From Pseudoalteromonas sp. T1lg48 (GTDB taxonomy: Bacteria > Pseudomonadota > Gammaproteobacteria > Enterobacterales > Alteromonadaceae): DNA of 64,000 nt. The translations under genes were made by a program, and so were the position numbers. Positions within the stretch are counted from its first letter, which is position 1, and each line of letters starts with the position of its first letter. The notes under the pieces are model-generated. The model saw only the letters and a list, made by a program, of their open reading frames with translations, did no database searches and was not told the DNA's origin. Shown here in pieces: positions 1 to 8,018 of this stretch. Location of the stretch: positions 1 through 64,000 of the forward strand of contig NZ_PQCC01000001.1 of the NCBI RefSeq assembly GCF_002964785.1, in the 5' to 3' direction.

Positions 1-250
1 TGCCCACACAGATGATTGCTTCATATTTTTAAAGAACGTTGCGACTCGTTGTCGCTGCGGCTTTCACCGCGTTAGGGCTGCGCATTCTACGCTTTCCTAA
101 TTTATTGTCAACACTTAATTTTGAGAAAGTTTAAAGTTTCTTAAAACCCAGTTTTACTTGACTCCCTGAGTCGCTAGCGCCTCGCTATGCGTTGCTGCCT
201 GCCGTCTCAGTGGGGTCGCATTATAGGGAGATTCGATTTCGACGCAAGCC
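1..250 (-). promoter_or_regulatory. rRNA operon leader with tandem promoters P1 and P2
   Basis: Read on the minus strand, this stretch looks like the leader of an rRNA operon whose 16S gene lies beyond position 1. The last ten bases (TGTGTGGGCA, 1-10) and a boxA-like TTCTTTAAAA (27-36) match the antitermination leader found before gammaproteobacterial 16S genes. P2 has -35 TTGACA (106-111), a 16-bp spacer and -10 TAGAAT (84-89) followed by a GC-rich discriminator. P1 has -35 CTTGCG (243-248), a 17-bp spacer and -10 TATAAT (220-225), with A/T-rich DNA upstream that could act as an UP element. No open reading frame is expected here. The rRNA itself is not in the window, so the assignment rests on the leader alone. 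Confidence 0.8.
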
Positions 251-310
251 CTTTTTTGAAGAAAATTGCAAAAAATAGATCGTTTGCGCAAATTACACAC
301 AAAAGGCATT

Positions 311-346
311 AAAAAAGGCCATTAAATATCCTTTAAATGGCCTTTT
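311..346 (-). terminator. Intrinsic terminator of dgkA
   Basis: On the minus strand GGCCATTTAAA pairs with TTTAATGGCC and is followed by six T. It lies 25 bases after the dgkA stop codon. Confidence 0.75.
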
Positions 347-370
347 ATGCTGTTTTAAGTGTTTTTGTGC

Positions 371-763
371 TTATAAAACACCCACTACATATTGATAGAT
401 ACTGACGCCCCAAACCAAAGCTGCGATTAATAAAGTTAAAGACACTGCGGCAGAACCCATGTCCTTGGCTCGCCCGGATAGTATATGCATATCTGTAGAG
501 ACTCTATCCGTTAGGGCCTCTATCGCCGAGTTGATTAACTCAACGACCAATACCAGTAATAGCACTGCAACCAGTGCCACCCAATGTAAGGGGTCGTTGG
601 CAATAACAAAGGATAAAGGAAATAAGATCAGAACCAGGGCCAGTTCTTGACGAAAAGCGGCTTCTTCTTTTATAGCAGCGCTTAAACCGAGATAAGTACA
701 ACGTAACGCTTTAAATAGTCGCCCTATGCCCTGACCATTAGGTTTATTGGAGTTTACTTGCAT
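371..763 (-). CDS. dgkA: Diacylglycerol kinase DgkA
   Basis: A 130-residue integral membrane kinase that phosphorylates diacylglycerol to phosphatidic acid, recycling lipid left from osmoregulated glucan synthesis. The length fits the prokaryotic family, slightly longer at the N-terminus. The family signature is present: EEAAFRQE near residues 33-40, VVELINSAIEALTDR near 72-86 with the catalytic and metal-binding Glu/Asp residues, and KDMGSAAV near 100-107. Three hydrophobic helices are visible. The start is an ATG preceded by AAGAG at about 6 bases. It sits downstream of pyrE on the same strand, but a terminator separates the two, so it is probably transcribed on its own. Confidence 0.95.
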   Translation of the reverse strand: MQVNSNKPNGQGIGRLFKALRCTYLGLSAAIKEEAAFRQELALVLILFPLSFVIANDPLHWVALVAVLLLVLVVELINSAIEALTDRVSTDMHILSGRAKDMGSAAVSLTLLIAALVWGVSIYQYVVGVL

Positions 764-784
764 TGCATACTCTTTTCTTCAGCC

Positions 785-810
785 AAAAAAAAGCCCCAAT
801 GAAGGGGCTC
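785..810 (-). terminator. Intrinsic terminator of pyrE
   Basis: On the minus strand AGCCCC-TTCATT-GGGGCT is followed by eight T, starting about 10 bases after the pyrE stop codon. Confidence 0.85.
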
Positions 811-820
811 TTAATATATG

Positions 821-1465
821 TTAGGCAACACCGTACTGGTCGCGGTACGCTTTTACCGCCTGCAGGTGCTCGTCCATATCACCTTGCTGTTCCAAATAGG
901 TAATCAGGTCGGCCAGCTTTACGATAGAGACAACCTGCGTATTAAAGTCGCGCTCTACTTCTTGAATCGCCGATAATTCAGCCTTGCCCTTTTCCTGACG
1001 GTCTAGTGCAATTAGGACGCCGGACAGATCCGCACCATTAGCCGCAATGATTTCCATGGACTCACGAATCGCGGTACCCGCGGTAATCACATCGTCCACC
1101 AGCATTACTTTACCTTTAAGCTCAGAGCCGACCAAGCTACCGCCTTCACCGTGGTCTTTCTTCTCTTTGCGATTAAAGCAATAAGGCACGTCTTTATCGT
1201 AATGATCCGCCAAAGCAACCGCCGTGGTAGTCGCAATTGGAATACCTTTATAGGCAGGACCAAATAATAAGTCGTACTCGATACCCGCATCTTCCAGGGC
1301 TGCGGCATAAAAACGGCCTAATTTGGCCAGGTCTTTGCCCGTATTAAATAAGCCAGCATTAAAGAAATACGGGCTCGTGCGTCCAGACTTCAAGGTGAAC
1401 TCACCAAACTTAAGGACCTGTTTGGCTAGTGCGAATTCAATAAACTGCTTTTGATATTCTTTCAT
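821..1465 (-). CDS. pyrE: Orotate phosphoribosyltransferase PyrE
   Basis: Cytosolic enzyme of de novo pyrimidine synthesis that joins orotate and PRPP to give OMP. The PRPP-binding signature [13 protein letters not shown] is clear near residues 120-132, and the mobile loop [11 protein letters not shown] lies about 20 residues before it. I chose the ATG at 1465 ([12 protein letters not shown]), which gives 214 residues, the usual family length. The longer TTG start at 1480 only adds five residues that homologues lack. It follows rph by 26 bases on the same strand, the classic rph-pyrE operon. In enterobacteria this operon is controlled by UTP-sensitive attenuation; the short gap here contains no hairpin that I can see. 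Confidence 0.97.
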   Translation of the reverse strand: MKEYQKQFIEFALAKQVLKFGEFTLKSGRTSPYFFNAGLFNTGKDLAKLGRFYAAALEDAGIEYDLLFGPAYKGIPIATTTAVALADHYDKDVPYCFNRKEKKDHGEGGSLVGSELKGKVMLVDDVITAGTAIRESMEIIAANGADLSGVLIALDRQEKGKAELSAIQEVERDFNTQVVSIVKLADLITYLEQQGDMDEHLQAVKAYRDQYGVA

Positions 1466-1491
1466 TACTCTACTCGTCAAGCTGTTAGGGG

Positions 1492-2205
1492 TTAAGCCAA
1501 GGTTTGCTTTTGGATATCGATGATTTCACGAATAGAATGCTTCGCCAGGCTTAGCATTTGCTCAAGCTCATCGAATGAGAATGGTTCACCCTCTGCGGTG
1601 CCCTGTACTTCGATGATTTTACCGGTTTCGGTCAGAATCACGTTCATATCGGTTTCCGCCGCAGAATCTTCTAAGTATTCCAAGTCACTGATTGGCTCAC
1701 CGTTATAGATACCCACGGAAATAGCCGCAATCATGTGCTTGAGCGGATTGGTGTTGATCATACCCTTGCTACGCATATAAGTTAGGGCATCAACAAGCGC
1801 AACACAGGCACCGCTAATTGACGCGGTACGCGTACCGCCATCGGCTTGAATCACGTCGCAATCTATGGTGATAGTGTTTTCACCCAAGGCTTTCAAATCA
1901 ACCGCCGCACGTAACGCGCGCGCGATCAGGCGTTGAATTTCCATGGTACGTCCACCTTGTTTACCACGCGCCGCTTCACGGTTATTACGAGTATGGGTAG
2001 AACGTGGCAACATGCCGTATTCTGCGGTAACCCAACCCTTACCCTGGCCCTTCATAAAGCGCGGTACACCAGCTTCAACACTCGCCGTACATAAAACCTT
2101 GGTATTACCAAACTCAACCAACACCGAACCTTCGGCATGCATGGTGTATTGGCGTGTAAAGGTCACTGGGCGAATTTGATTAGGTGTTCTTTCACTTGGA
2201 CGCAT
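1492..2205 (-). CDS. rph: Ribonuclease PH
   Basis: A 237-residue phosphorolytic 3'-5' exoribonuclease that trims the 3' ends of tRNA precursors and forms a hexameric ring. The RNase PH core is intact: [14 protein letters not shown] at the N-terminus, [19 protein letters not shown] near 57-75, [17 protein letters not shown] near 84-100 and the metal-binding [14 protein letters not shown] near 115-128. The length is normal, with no sign of the C-terminal frameshift known from E. coli K-12. It heads the rph-pyrE operon and is divergent from yicC, an arrangement shared with enterobacteria. Confidence 0.97.
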   Translation of the reverse strand: MRPSERTPNQIRPVTFTRQYTMHAEGSVLVEFGNTKVLCTASVEAGVPRFMKGQGKGWVTAEYGMLPRSTHTRNNREAARGKQGGRTMEIQRLIARALRAAVDLKALGENTITIDCDVIQADGGTRTASISGACVALVDALTYMRSKGMINTNPLKHMIAAISVGIYNGEPISDLEYLEDSAAETDMNVILTETGKIIEVQGTAEGEPFSFDELEQMLSLAKHSIREIIDIQKQTLA

Positions 2206-2330
2206 TCACTATCCCCTTCAATAAAAAATTTCGTTCATTATATGTGTTCACCCGCGGCTATGCCACGGCACTTTTATGAAAATGACCATTTTTGCCTGAA
2301 AATTCTGCTAGAGCTCACATTTTGTTAAGG

Positions 2331-2336
2331 TATAAT
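2331..2336 (+). promoter_or_regulatory. Candidate -10 box for yicC
   Basis: A perfect TATAAT lies 38 bases before the yicC ATG. No good -35 hexamer is present at the correct distance, so this promoter is tentative. Confidence 0.35.
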
Positions 2337-2373
2337 CATAGCGATACTGCTATTCAAAATTAGGAAATCATTC

Positions 2374-3234
2374 ATGATCCACAGCATGACTGCGTATGCT
2401 CGCCAAGAAGTGAAAGGCGAATGGGGTACCGGAACTTGGGAAATCCGCTCCGTAAACCAACGTTACTTGGAAACTTTTATTCGCGCCCCAGAGCAATTTC
2501 GTGGTTTAGAGCCTGTGATCCGTGAACGCCTGCGAAAGAACCTGCAAAGGGGCAAGGTAGAGGTCTTCCTAAAATTTGCCGCCAACCCAGCCCATGTCGG
2601 TGAGCTCAACATCAATGAATCATTGGCCTCACAACTGGTAAAGAGTGCTCAATGGGTACAAGCGCAAAGTAAAGGCGATATTAACCCAGTGGATATTCTA
2701 CGCTGGCCCGGTGTAATGGAAGCCGAAGAAATGGATATGGATGTGGTGCAAGGTGAATTAGTTGCCGGCCTAGACAGCGCCATCGAAGAATTTAAAGCCG
2801 CCCGTGGCAGCGAAGGCGAAAACCTGGAGCAGATGATCAGCACCCGCTTAGATGCCATCCTTGAGCAAGTGGCCATAGTTGAAACGCACATGCCGGAAGT
2901 GATCAAATGGCAACGCGAGAAGCTGTCGCAAAAGCTTGAAGAACTGCAGGCCGAGATCGATGAAAACCGCCTAGAGCAAGAACTTATCTACTTAGCACAA
3001 AAGCAAGACGTAGCCGAAGAGCTCGACCGCCTGAAATCACACGTAAAGGAAACCCATAAGATTCTGAAAAAAGGCGGTGCCTGTGGTCGACGTCTTGATT
3101 TTATGATGCAAGAGTTTAACCGTGAAGCGAACACCCTTGCTTCAAAGTCGATTAACACCGAAGTCACCAACGCCGCCGTTGAATTAAAGGTCTTAATTGA
3201 GCAAATGCGTGAGCAAATTCAGAATATTGAATAA
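2374..3234 (+). CDS. yicC: YicC/YloC family endoribonuclease
   Basis: A 286-residue cytosolic protein of the YicC family, reported in E. coli as an endoribonuclease that helps degrade small RNAs. It begins with the typical MIHSMTAYAR motif and ends with the conserved GGACGRRLDFMMQEFNREANT block (from about residue 234) and a coiled C-terminus. The middle, about residues 155-225, is rich in Glu, Lys and Gln and likely forms a coiled coil. It is divergent from rph-pyrE, the same order as in E. coli, which supports the assignment. A rho-independent terminator follows directly. Confidence 0.93.
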   Translation: MIHSMTAYARQEVKGEWGTGTWEIRSVNQRYLETFIRAPEQFRGLEPVIRERLRKNLQRGKVEVFLKFAANPAHVGELNINESLASQLVKSAQWVQAQSKGDINPVDILRWPGVMEAEEMDMDVVQGELVAGLDSAIEEFKAARGSEGENLEQMISTRLDAILEQVAIVETHMPEVIKWQREKLSQKLEELQAEIDENRLEQELIYLAQKQDVAEELDRLKSHVKETHKILKKGGACGRRLDFMMQEFNREANTLASKSINTEVTNAAVELKVLIEQMREQIQNIE

Positions 3235-3266
3235 GCCCTCCGCTCGAAATTAAACGTTTTAACCAG

Positions 3267-3292
3267 CCTCGCATCATGCGGGGTTTTTTTTT
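3267..3292 (+). terminator. Intrinsic terminator of yicC
   Basis: CCTCGCA-TCA-TGCGGGG (one T-G pair) followed by nine T, 32 bases after the yicC stop codon. Confidence 0.85.
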
Positions 3293-3716
3293 GCCTGTTT
3301 TGCTCAAGCAAACGAGTTTTTACAAGCACATGTTTTTAATGCTTATTTATCTTCATTATCTCGTTAATTCATATTAAAAACAAAAAATATAATTAAATGA
3401 AATATAAAACTTTAGAATTAAAAACAGCCTTAAAATTTAAATGAAAATAAATATCTAAAAACCAAAAAAACTGAACAAATACTCTATCATTAATTTACCC
3501 AGGTCAAAGACCAAATTGTAACCCACTGTTTAAAAAGAAAATAAAATAAAAAATGACAATCAAAAAAAACAACCAACACAATTCAACACAATTTAAACAC
3601 AAAATGGTACACATAATAAATTGACCACCAACGCCGATTATTAAATAACTAAAAGCCACCGAAAATATAATAACAATCTCGGTGAATAATAAAAAATCAT
3701 CAACGGAGAATGTCCA
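3293..3716. other. AT-rich intergenic region upstream of metalloprotease cassette 1
   Basis: No gene is visible. The stretch is very AT-rich, particularly 3340-3600, unlike the coding DNA around it. It contains the palindrome-like element at 3596-3611 shared with the other protease promoters, three imperfect repeats of AACACAA-type sequence just before it (3574-3600), and the ribosome-binding site GGAGAATG before the ATG. A possible -35 TTGACC lies at 3621-3626, but no convincing -10 was found at normal spacing. Confidence 0.6.
3596..3611 (+). promoter_or_regulatory. Putative operator, cassette 1 copy
   Basis: AACACAAAATGGTACA matches 11 of 16 positions of the perfect copy before cassette 2 (TGTACAAAAGTGTACA) and resembles the copy before the S8 protease gene (AGTACAAAATGGTACC). 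It ends 105 bases before the start codon, as does the cassette 2 copy (106). The left half-site is degenerate, so function is inferred from position and similarity. Confidence 0.45.
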
Positions 3717-4322
3717 ATGAGAGCCAAATCCATGCTCAAGAAGGCTTCAGTTGCGCTAACGGTTGCGGCGGGTTTATCGCTTGCTACTTCGGCTAATGCT
3801 ATGAAGCTGAAAAAACAAAACCTAGAAGAACTCACTTCCGCGTCACAAAACATCATCGCCGGCGAAGTCATTAAAGTCACCGATGGCTTCGATAACAAAC
3901 GCCCTTATACCGAGGTCACCATCGCGGTCAACAGTGATGCCAAAGGCAAACTAAAGGACGACTCAACCTACACTTTTCGCCAGTTTGGCTTGCTAAAGCC
4001 ACGCTCAATGGGCAACGGCAAGGTGTATTTAGGCGTTACACCGGACGGTTTCGCCAAATGGAACGAAGGTGAAAACGTGATTGCCTTTATGTACAAACCG
4101 GCTTCTATTACCGGCTTCCAAACGACCGCGGGCATGGCACAAGGTAAGTTTGTTGTGCGCGATGGCAAAGTTGTAAACCAATTTGCGAACACGGGCTTAT
4201 TTGAAGACATGGATACATCAAAATTTTCTGATGAAGAGCGTAATATGCTCACTAATCCTGGCGCCGTGAAAGTTGATGTCTTTATGAATTTGATCGGTAA
4301 ATTAGCGGGAGGACAGCAGTAA
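3717..4322 (+). CDS. Secreted partner of metalloprotease, cassette 1
   Basis: A 201-residue exported protein of unknown function. A signal peptide covers residues 1-28 (basic start, hydrophobic core, cleavage after SANA). The mature part begins MKLKKQNLEELTSASQNIIAGEV and has an all-beta look. The pattern GEV-x(10)-YTEVTIAVN-x-KG-YTFRQFG-...-F-EGE-VIAFMY resembles the small secreted domains often found beside matrixin-type proteases in other bacteria; this is pattern recognition, not a search result. Its stop codon overlaps the ATG of the metalloprotease gene (TAATG), so the two are probably translationally coupled. The start has a good GGAGA site. It could be a chaperone, inhibitor or substrate-binding partner. 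A near-identical paralogue lies at 7413-8018. Confidence 0.75.
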   Translation: MRAKSMLKKASVALTVAAGLSLATSANAMKLKKQNLEELTSASQNIIAGEVIKVTDGFDNKRPYTEVTIAVNSDAKGKLKDDSTYTFRQFGLLKPRSMGNGKVYLGVTPDGFAKWNEGENVIAFMYKPASITGFQTTAGMAQGKFVVRDGKVVNQFANTGLFEDMDTSKFSDEERNMLTNPGAVKVDVFMNLIGKLAGGQQ

Positions 4323-6937
4323 TGAAATTTTCAAAACTTGCAGCAGGTATTGCTTTAGCCACACTGTCTGCCGGAGCACTTGCCGGTGGCCCTCTATATA
4401 TCCACGAAAAGACAATGCAACCATACAAGTGGAATACCGCAAACGGAACCATCCCTGTATGGACCGACGGTGGTCAACTCATTAAAGACAAAGATGGTAA
4501 CGATGTTCAAGCATTCACCATTTTAGAGAAAGGCACTAAGTTCAACGTTGATATCACGCTGCCTGATGGTGAGGTCCTGCCTAAGAACATAACCCTAGAT
4601 CGCGATTACACCTTCCTGACGATTGCTCAAGCTAACGCCGTAACTGCCGACGCCGTTGCCCAATGGTCAAATGTTGAAACGTCAACCTTGGATATGGCCG
4701 TTGCAGGCACCATTGAAAGCCAAACTGGCATCAGTGACGTTAATGCATCTAATGTAGACCAGATCTATGGTGCGGAAAATGGTTATGGCTTCTGGGTTAA
4801 CTACGACAGTGATGGCGCAATTCTGGAAGAATATTTTGGTATCCCTCGTAACCAGGTACTGGGGATTGCCTTCCCTGAGTGGGCCGATGAAGAAACCGGT
4901 GAAATCACCGAAGCAACGGCACTGATGAATGGTTGGTACATAGATATCAACGACACCGAAGGCAAGATGGTTCAGGGTGTATTTACCCATGAATTCGGTC
5001 ACGCTATGAATATGTCTCACTCGCAAGCAAATGGCCATTTAACCTATATAGCCTCCCCTTGGAGCCCTCAGTACGATGGTGTACCTGGCTGCAGCACGAC
5101 TAACGAATACACACGTCGAGGCCAAGCTCCAGCCGATGGCATTGAAACCATGTTCCCATTTATCAACGTGCGCAGCGCTGAAGGTGCGGAGCAAGGTACT
5201 GTCAACGTACGTGATGACATTGTTAATATTTCCGACCTCTACCCAACTGCGGATTACAAAACCAAATACGGTACCATCAAGGGTAAACTGCTTACCAAAG
5301 ATGGGGTTGAGTACTCGGGCATGAACATGATCGCCCGTAACCTGGATAACCCCATGTACGACGTGATCACTCAGCAAACGGGTAACATGACACAAGGTCG
5401 TATCGGCCCCGATGGCTCGTTCACCATCAATGGCTTAACACCTGGCGGCCGTTATGCGCTATATATGGAGCCAATTCGTGCCGGTGGCTACCCAACCACC
5501 CCATCCGCGCTTATTTCCGAGTCTGAGTATTGGAACAGCAACGAAAACTCATCACCAGCAACAGACAATGCCTGTGATATGACTGAGATCGTTGTTGCCG
5601 GCGGTGAGACTAAAGAAATTGAAATGCATTTCAACGGCTACAATGACGGTATTCAGTACACCCCTCTCGTACAAGCCTTTGTTACCGAGCACGCCAAAAA
5701 TGGTAAAAAGGCGCTCGGCACCACGTATGGTGGCGTGCCTTTCGTATACGATAGCGTTCACAATACCTTTGACCTGATGTTTGCTGAAAACGGCGCGCCA
5801 CTGCTGAGCTCAACAACCGCGGCAATGAACAAAACTGCCACCAAGGCAGCGGTGGTTGCAGATCTCGATGGCAATGGCATTGGCCAGGGCGCGGTGTGGG
5901 ACATTCGCTCCGGCAAGTTAACTGTATTGGAAGACCTAACTAACAACACTTGTTACCTTTCAAGCCAGCAAGGTGTCAGCTCTCATTCTATCTGGGACAT
6001 TGATGATGAAGGCAAGCAGATAGTTGGTGTTACACGTAAGCCCAATTCAGGTGGAGACGAGTGTGCAACAGGACAAGGCGCCAGCTCATACGCAGTCCCT
6101 ACGGTATGGGATGTCAACACAGGCAAAGCGACCCTGCTGCTTAATGGTCTAGAGTTTGTAAAAGCTTCTTATGGCTCGCGCATGTACGCGCAAATCAATG
6201 GCGGTCGCACAGAAGCGTGGATCCGCGCCGATGCCATTTCGGGCAATGGTGAAGTGATCACCGGTACTGGCAACAGCCAGGGCCTAGTGGCCTGGGTTGA
6301 CGGTGAACTGCATGATATCAACACCATGTATGGTGCCCGTGACACAGCCGTAATGAGTACCGATGGCGAGCAAGTTGCCTTTAATACGCTGATTGGTGAA
6401 GGCCGAAATCGTAAATATGATGGCATCAAAGTCTGGAACACCAAAACTGATGAAATTAAGAGCTTAGGCAGCTTACGCTGGTGTGACGATATTCCCTATA
6501 TTCAACGCTGGACCAACTACTGCGAAGCGCCGTATAACCTAGATCATGAGTACATCTCATCGGTATTGGGTGTACCTAGCATGCTTCCGCTCGACGCCAA
6601 TGAGGATCTGTCCGTGATCACTGCCCGCTACAATGGCGGCAGCGCCATCTACATGGAAGGTCTGGGCTGGATGAAAGCATCTGAGTTTTTTGCTCGTCAG
6701 GGTGTGGTAGAAGCCAAGAACCTACTAACCGACAACTGGTTTGCGATGAGCGCCAACGGCTCGGAGATGATGGCTGGCTTGGCGGGTGTGCCAATGAGTA
6801 TTGAAATCGATGCAAACAAAGCCTTTGTTTGTAAAGATGGCACTAACCAGGAGCTGAGCTTCCCTAAGCAGGTGATAGCCGCAGTTAAAAGTGGCGCTGA
6901 ATTCGGTCGCTGTGAGCACCTAGACGACACCTATTAA
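4322..6937 (+). CDS. Secreted metzincin-type zinc metalloprotease, cassette 1
   Basis: An 871-residue exported protease. The signal peptide covers residues 1-21 (cleavage after ALA). The zinc motif is HEFGHAMNMSH: H223, E224, H227 and H233. A matrixin-like Met-turn follows at M277 (IETMFPF). The metzincin Gly between the second and third His is Asn here. Residues about 316-386 resemble a carboxypeptidase regulatory-like beta domain (GTIKGKL...DGSFTINGLTPGG). Residues about 490-720 contain repeated blocks such as AVWDIRSGK, VWDVNTGK and VWNTKTDE, suggesting a beta-propeller. Eight Cys lie in the mature chain and could form disulfides. No C-terminal sorting signal was seen. The gene overlaps its partner by one base and ends in a terminator shared in sequence with cassette 2. 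The substrate is unknown. Confidence 0.85.
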   Translation: MKFSKLAAGIALATLSAGALAGGPLYIHEKTMQPYKWNTANGTIPVWTDGGQLIKDKDGNDVQAFTILEKGTKFNVDITLPDGEVLPKNITLDRDYTFLTIAQANAVTADAVAQWSNVETSTLDMAVAGTIESQTGISDVNASNVDQIYGAENGYGFWVNYDSDGAILEEYFGIPRNQVLGIAFPEWADEETGEITEATALMNGWYIDINDTEGKMVQGVFTHEFGHAMNMSHSQANGHLTYIASPWSPQYDGVPGCSTTNEYTRRGQAPADGIETMFPFINVRSAEGAEQGTVNVRDDIVNISDLYPTADYKTKYGTIKGKLLTKDGVEYSGMNMIARNLDNPMYDVITQQTGNMTQGRIGPDGSFTINGLTPGGRYALYMEPIRAGGYPTTPSALISESEYWNSNENSSPATDNACDMTEIVVAGGETKEIEMHFNGYNDGIQYTPLVQAFVTEHAKNGKKALGTTYGGVPFVYDSVHNTFDLMFAENGAPLLSSTTAAMNKTATKAAVVADLDGNGIGQGAVWDIRSGKLTVLEDLTNNTCYLSSQQGVSSHSIWDIDDEGKQIVGVTRKPNSGGDECATGQGASSYAVPTVWDVNTGKATLLLNGLEFVKASYGSRMYAQINGGRTEAWIRADAISGNGEVITGTGNSQGLVAWVDGELHDINTMYGARDTAVMSTDGEQVAFNTLIGEGRNRKYDGIKVWNTKTDEIKSLGSLRWCDDIPYIQRWTNYCEAPYNLDHEYISSVLGVPSMLPLDANEDLSVITARYNGGSAIYMEGLGWMKASEFFARQGVVEAKNLLTDNWFAMSANGSEMMAGLAGVPMSIEIDANKAFVCKDGTNQELSFPKQVIAAVKSGAEFGRCEHLDDTY

Positions 6938-6959
6938 TCTTTATGTTGTGACCCCAAGT

Positions 6960-6985
6960 AATGGCCCTTAACCGGGCCATTTTTC
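6960..6985 (+). terminator. Terminator of cassette 1
   Basis: AATGGCCC-TTAACC-GGGCCATT followed by a short T-run. The same hairpin occurs after cassette 2 at 10681-10706. Confidence 0.8.
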
Positions 6986-7412
6986 TATTCCACCTTAGAC
7001 TTTTCGATCTTGTTTTTTTATCGTGATTAGCTGCATAAATATAAAAATACAGTTATACAAACTTACTTATTAATAACCATATGTTATTAAAAACCCTCCC
7101 CCCAAGATTTCCACTAAATAGAAACAATTAAGTTAACAAAATCTTCTACTTACCTCGTCTCGAAATAAGGTAAGGACACAGTTATAGACAGGCCTCAAAA
7201 CCGGGATAGAAACAACATCAAGCAATTGATATTTATATCAATTTAAACATAAAACCGAATTACATCAGGCACAGCTAAAAAGTTTACACCTGTACAAAAG
7301 TGTACATAAATTGCGTTGAATACTCACCCACAATGTTCAATAAATGTTCACCACCGAAACATGTTATTAACAGCTCGATGATTACTACACATTCATCAAT
7401 GGAGAGTGTCCA
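6986..7412. other. Intergenic region upstream of cassette 2
   Basis: No gene is visible. The region is AT-rich and, apart from the last 20 or so bases (ATCAATGGAGAGTGTCC) and the operator, it does not align obviously with the region before cassette 1. The perfect palindrome-like element lies at 7291-7306. A partial match, AGCTAAAAAGTTTACA (7274-7289), lies just before it. A possible -35 TTGAAT (7316-7321) has only a weak -10 partner. Confidence 0.55.
7291..7306 (+). promoter_or_regulatory. Putative operator, cassette 2 copy (perfect palindrome arms)
   Basis: TGTACAAAAGTGTACA has perfect inverted arms TGTAC and GTACA with 6 bases between them. It ends 106 bases before the start codon. Related sequences lie before cassette 1 (3596-3611) and twice before the S8 protease gene (49867-49882 and 49887-49902). 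The regulator is unknown. Confidence 0.6.
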
Positions 7413-8018
7413 ATGAAAACAAAATCATTACTTAAAAAGGCTTCGATCGCATTGACTGTCGCTGCAGGTTTATCACTTGCTACGTCAGCTAATGCAATGA
7501 AGCTTAAGAAGCAAAACTTGCAAGAGCTCACCGTGGCTTCGCAAAACATCATCGCTGGCGAGGTTATCAAAGTAACCGATGGCTTTGATAATAAGCGCCC
7601 CTACACCGAAGTCACCATTGCGGTAAACAGTGACGCCAAGGGTAAGTTGCAGGACGACTCAACCTATACCTTCCGCCAATTCGGTCTGCTTAAGCCGCGC
7701 TCTTTGGGCAATGGCAAGGTGTACCTGGGTGTGACTCCTGAAGGCTTTGCAAAATGGCATGAAGGCGAAACCGTCATTGCCTTTATGTACAAACCAGCCT
7801 CTATCACCGGCTTCCAAACCACCGCAGGCATGGCTCAAGGTAAGTTTGTGGTCACTAATGGCAAAGCCGTTAATCAGTTCGCAAACAGCGGCTTGTTTGA
7901 AGATATGGACACATCCAAATTTACCGATGAAGAGCGCAACCTTATTACCACCCCAGGGGCGCTAGACGTAGATACCTTTATGGGCCTAGTTGGTCGACTT
8001 GCAGGAGTACAGCAGTAA
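7413..8018 (+). CDS. Secreted partner of metalloprotease, cassette 2
   Basis: A 201-residue paralogue of the protein at 3717-4322, of identical length and nearly identical sequence through the whole mature domain. The signal peptide covers residues 1-28 (cleavage after SANA). The conserved blocks IIAGEVIKVTDGFDNKRPY and TYTFRQFGLLKPR are unchanged; differences cluster at the C-terminus. The stop overlaps the next ATG (TAATG) exactly as in cassette 1. The start has a GGAGAG ribosome-binding site. Function is unknown; strict pairing with the protease argues that the two act together outside the cytoplasm. Confidence 0.75.
   Translation: MKTKSLLKKASIALTVAAGLSLATSANAMKLKKQNLQELTVASQNIIAGEVIKVTDGFDNKRPYTEVTIAVNSDAKGKLQDDSTYTFRQFGLLKPRSLGNGKVYLGVTPEGFAKWHEGETVIAFMYKPASITGFQTTAGMAQGKFVVTNGKAVNQFANSGLFEDMDTSKFTDEERNLITTPGALDVDTFMGLVGRLAGVQQ

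Noticed and set aside
7291..7306. NtrC-type site
   Set aside because: The AAAATGGTAC form recalls NtrC sites, but the element is one base shorter, lacks the GCAC/GTGC ends, and no sigma-54 promoter lies downstream.
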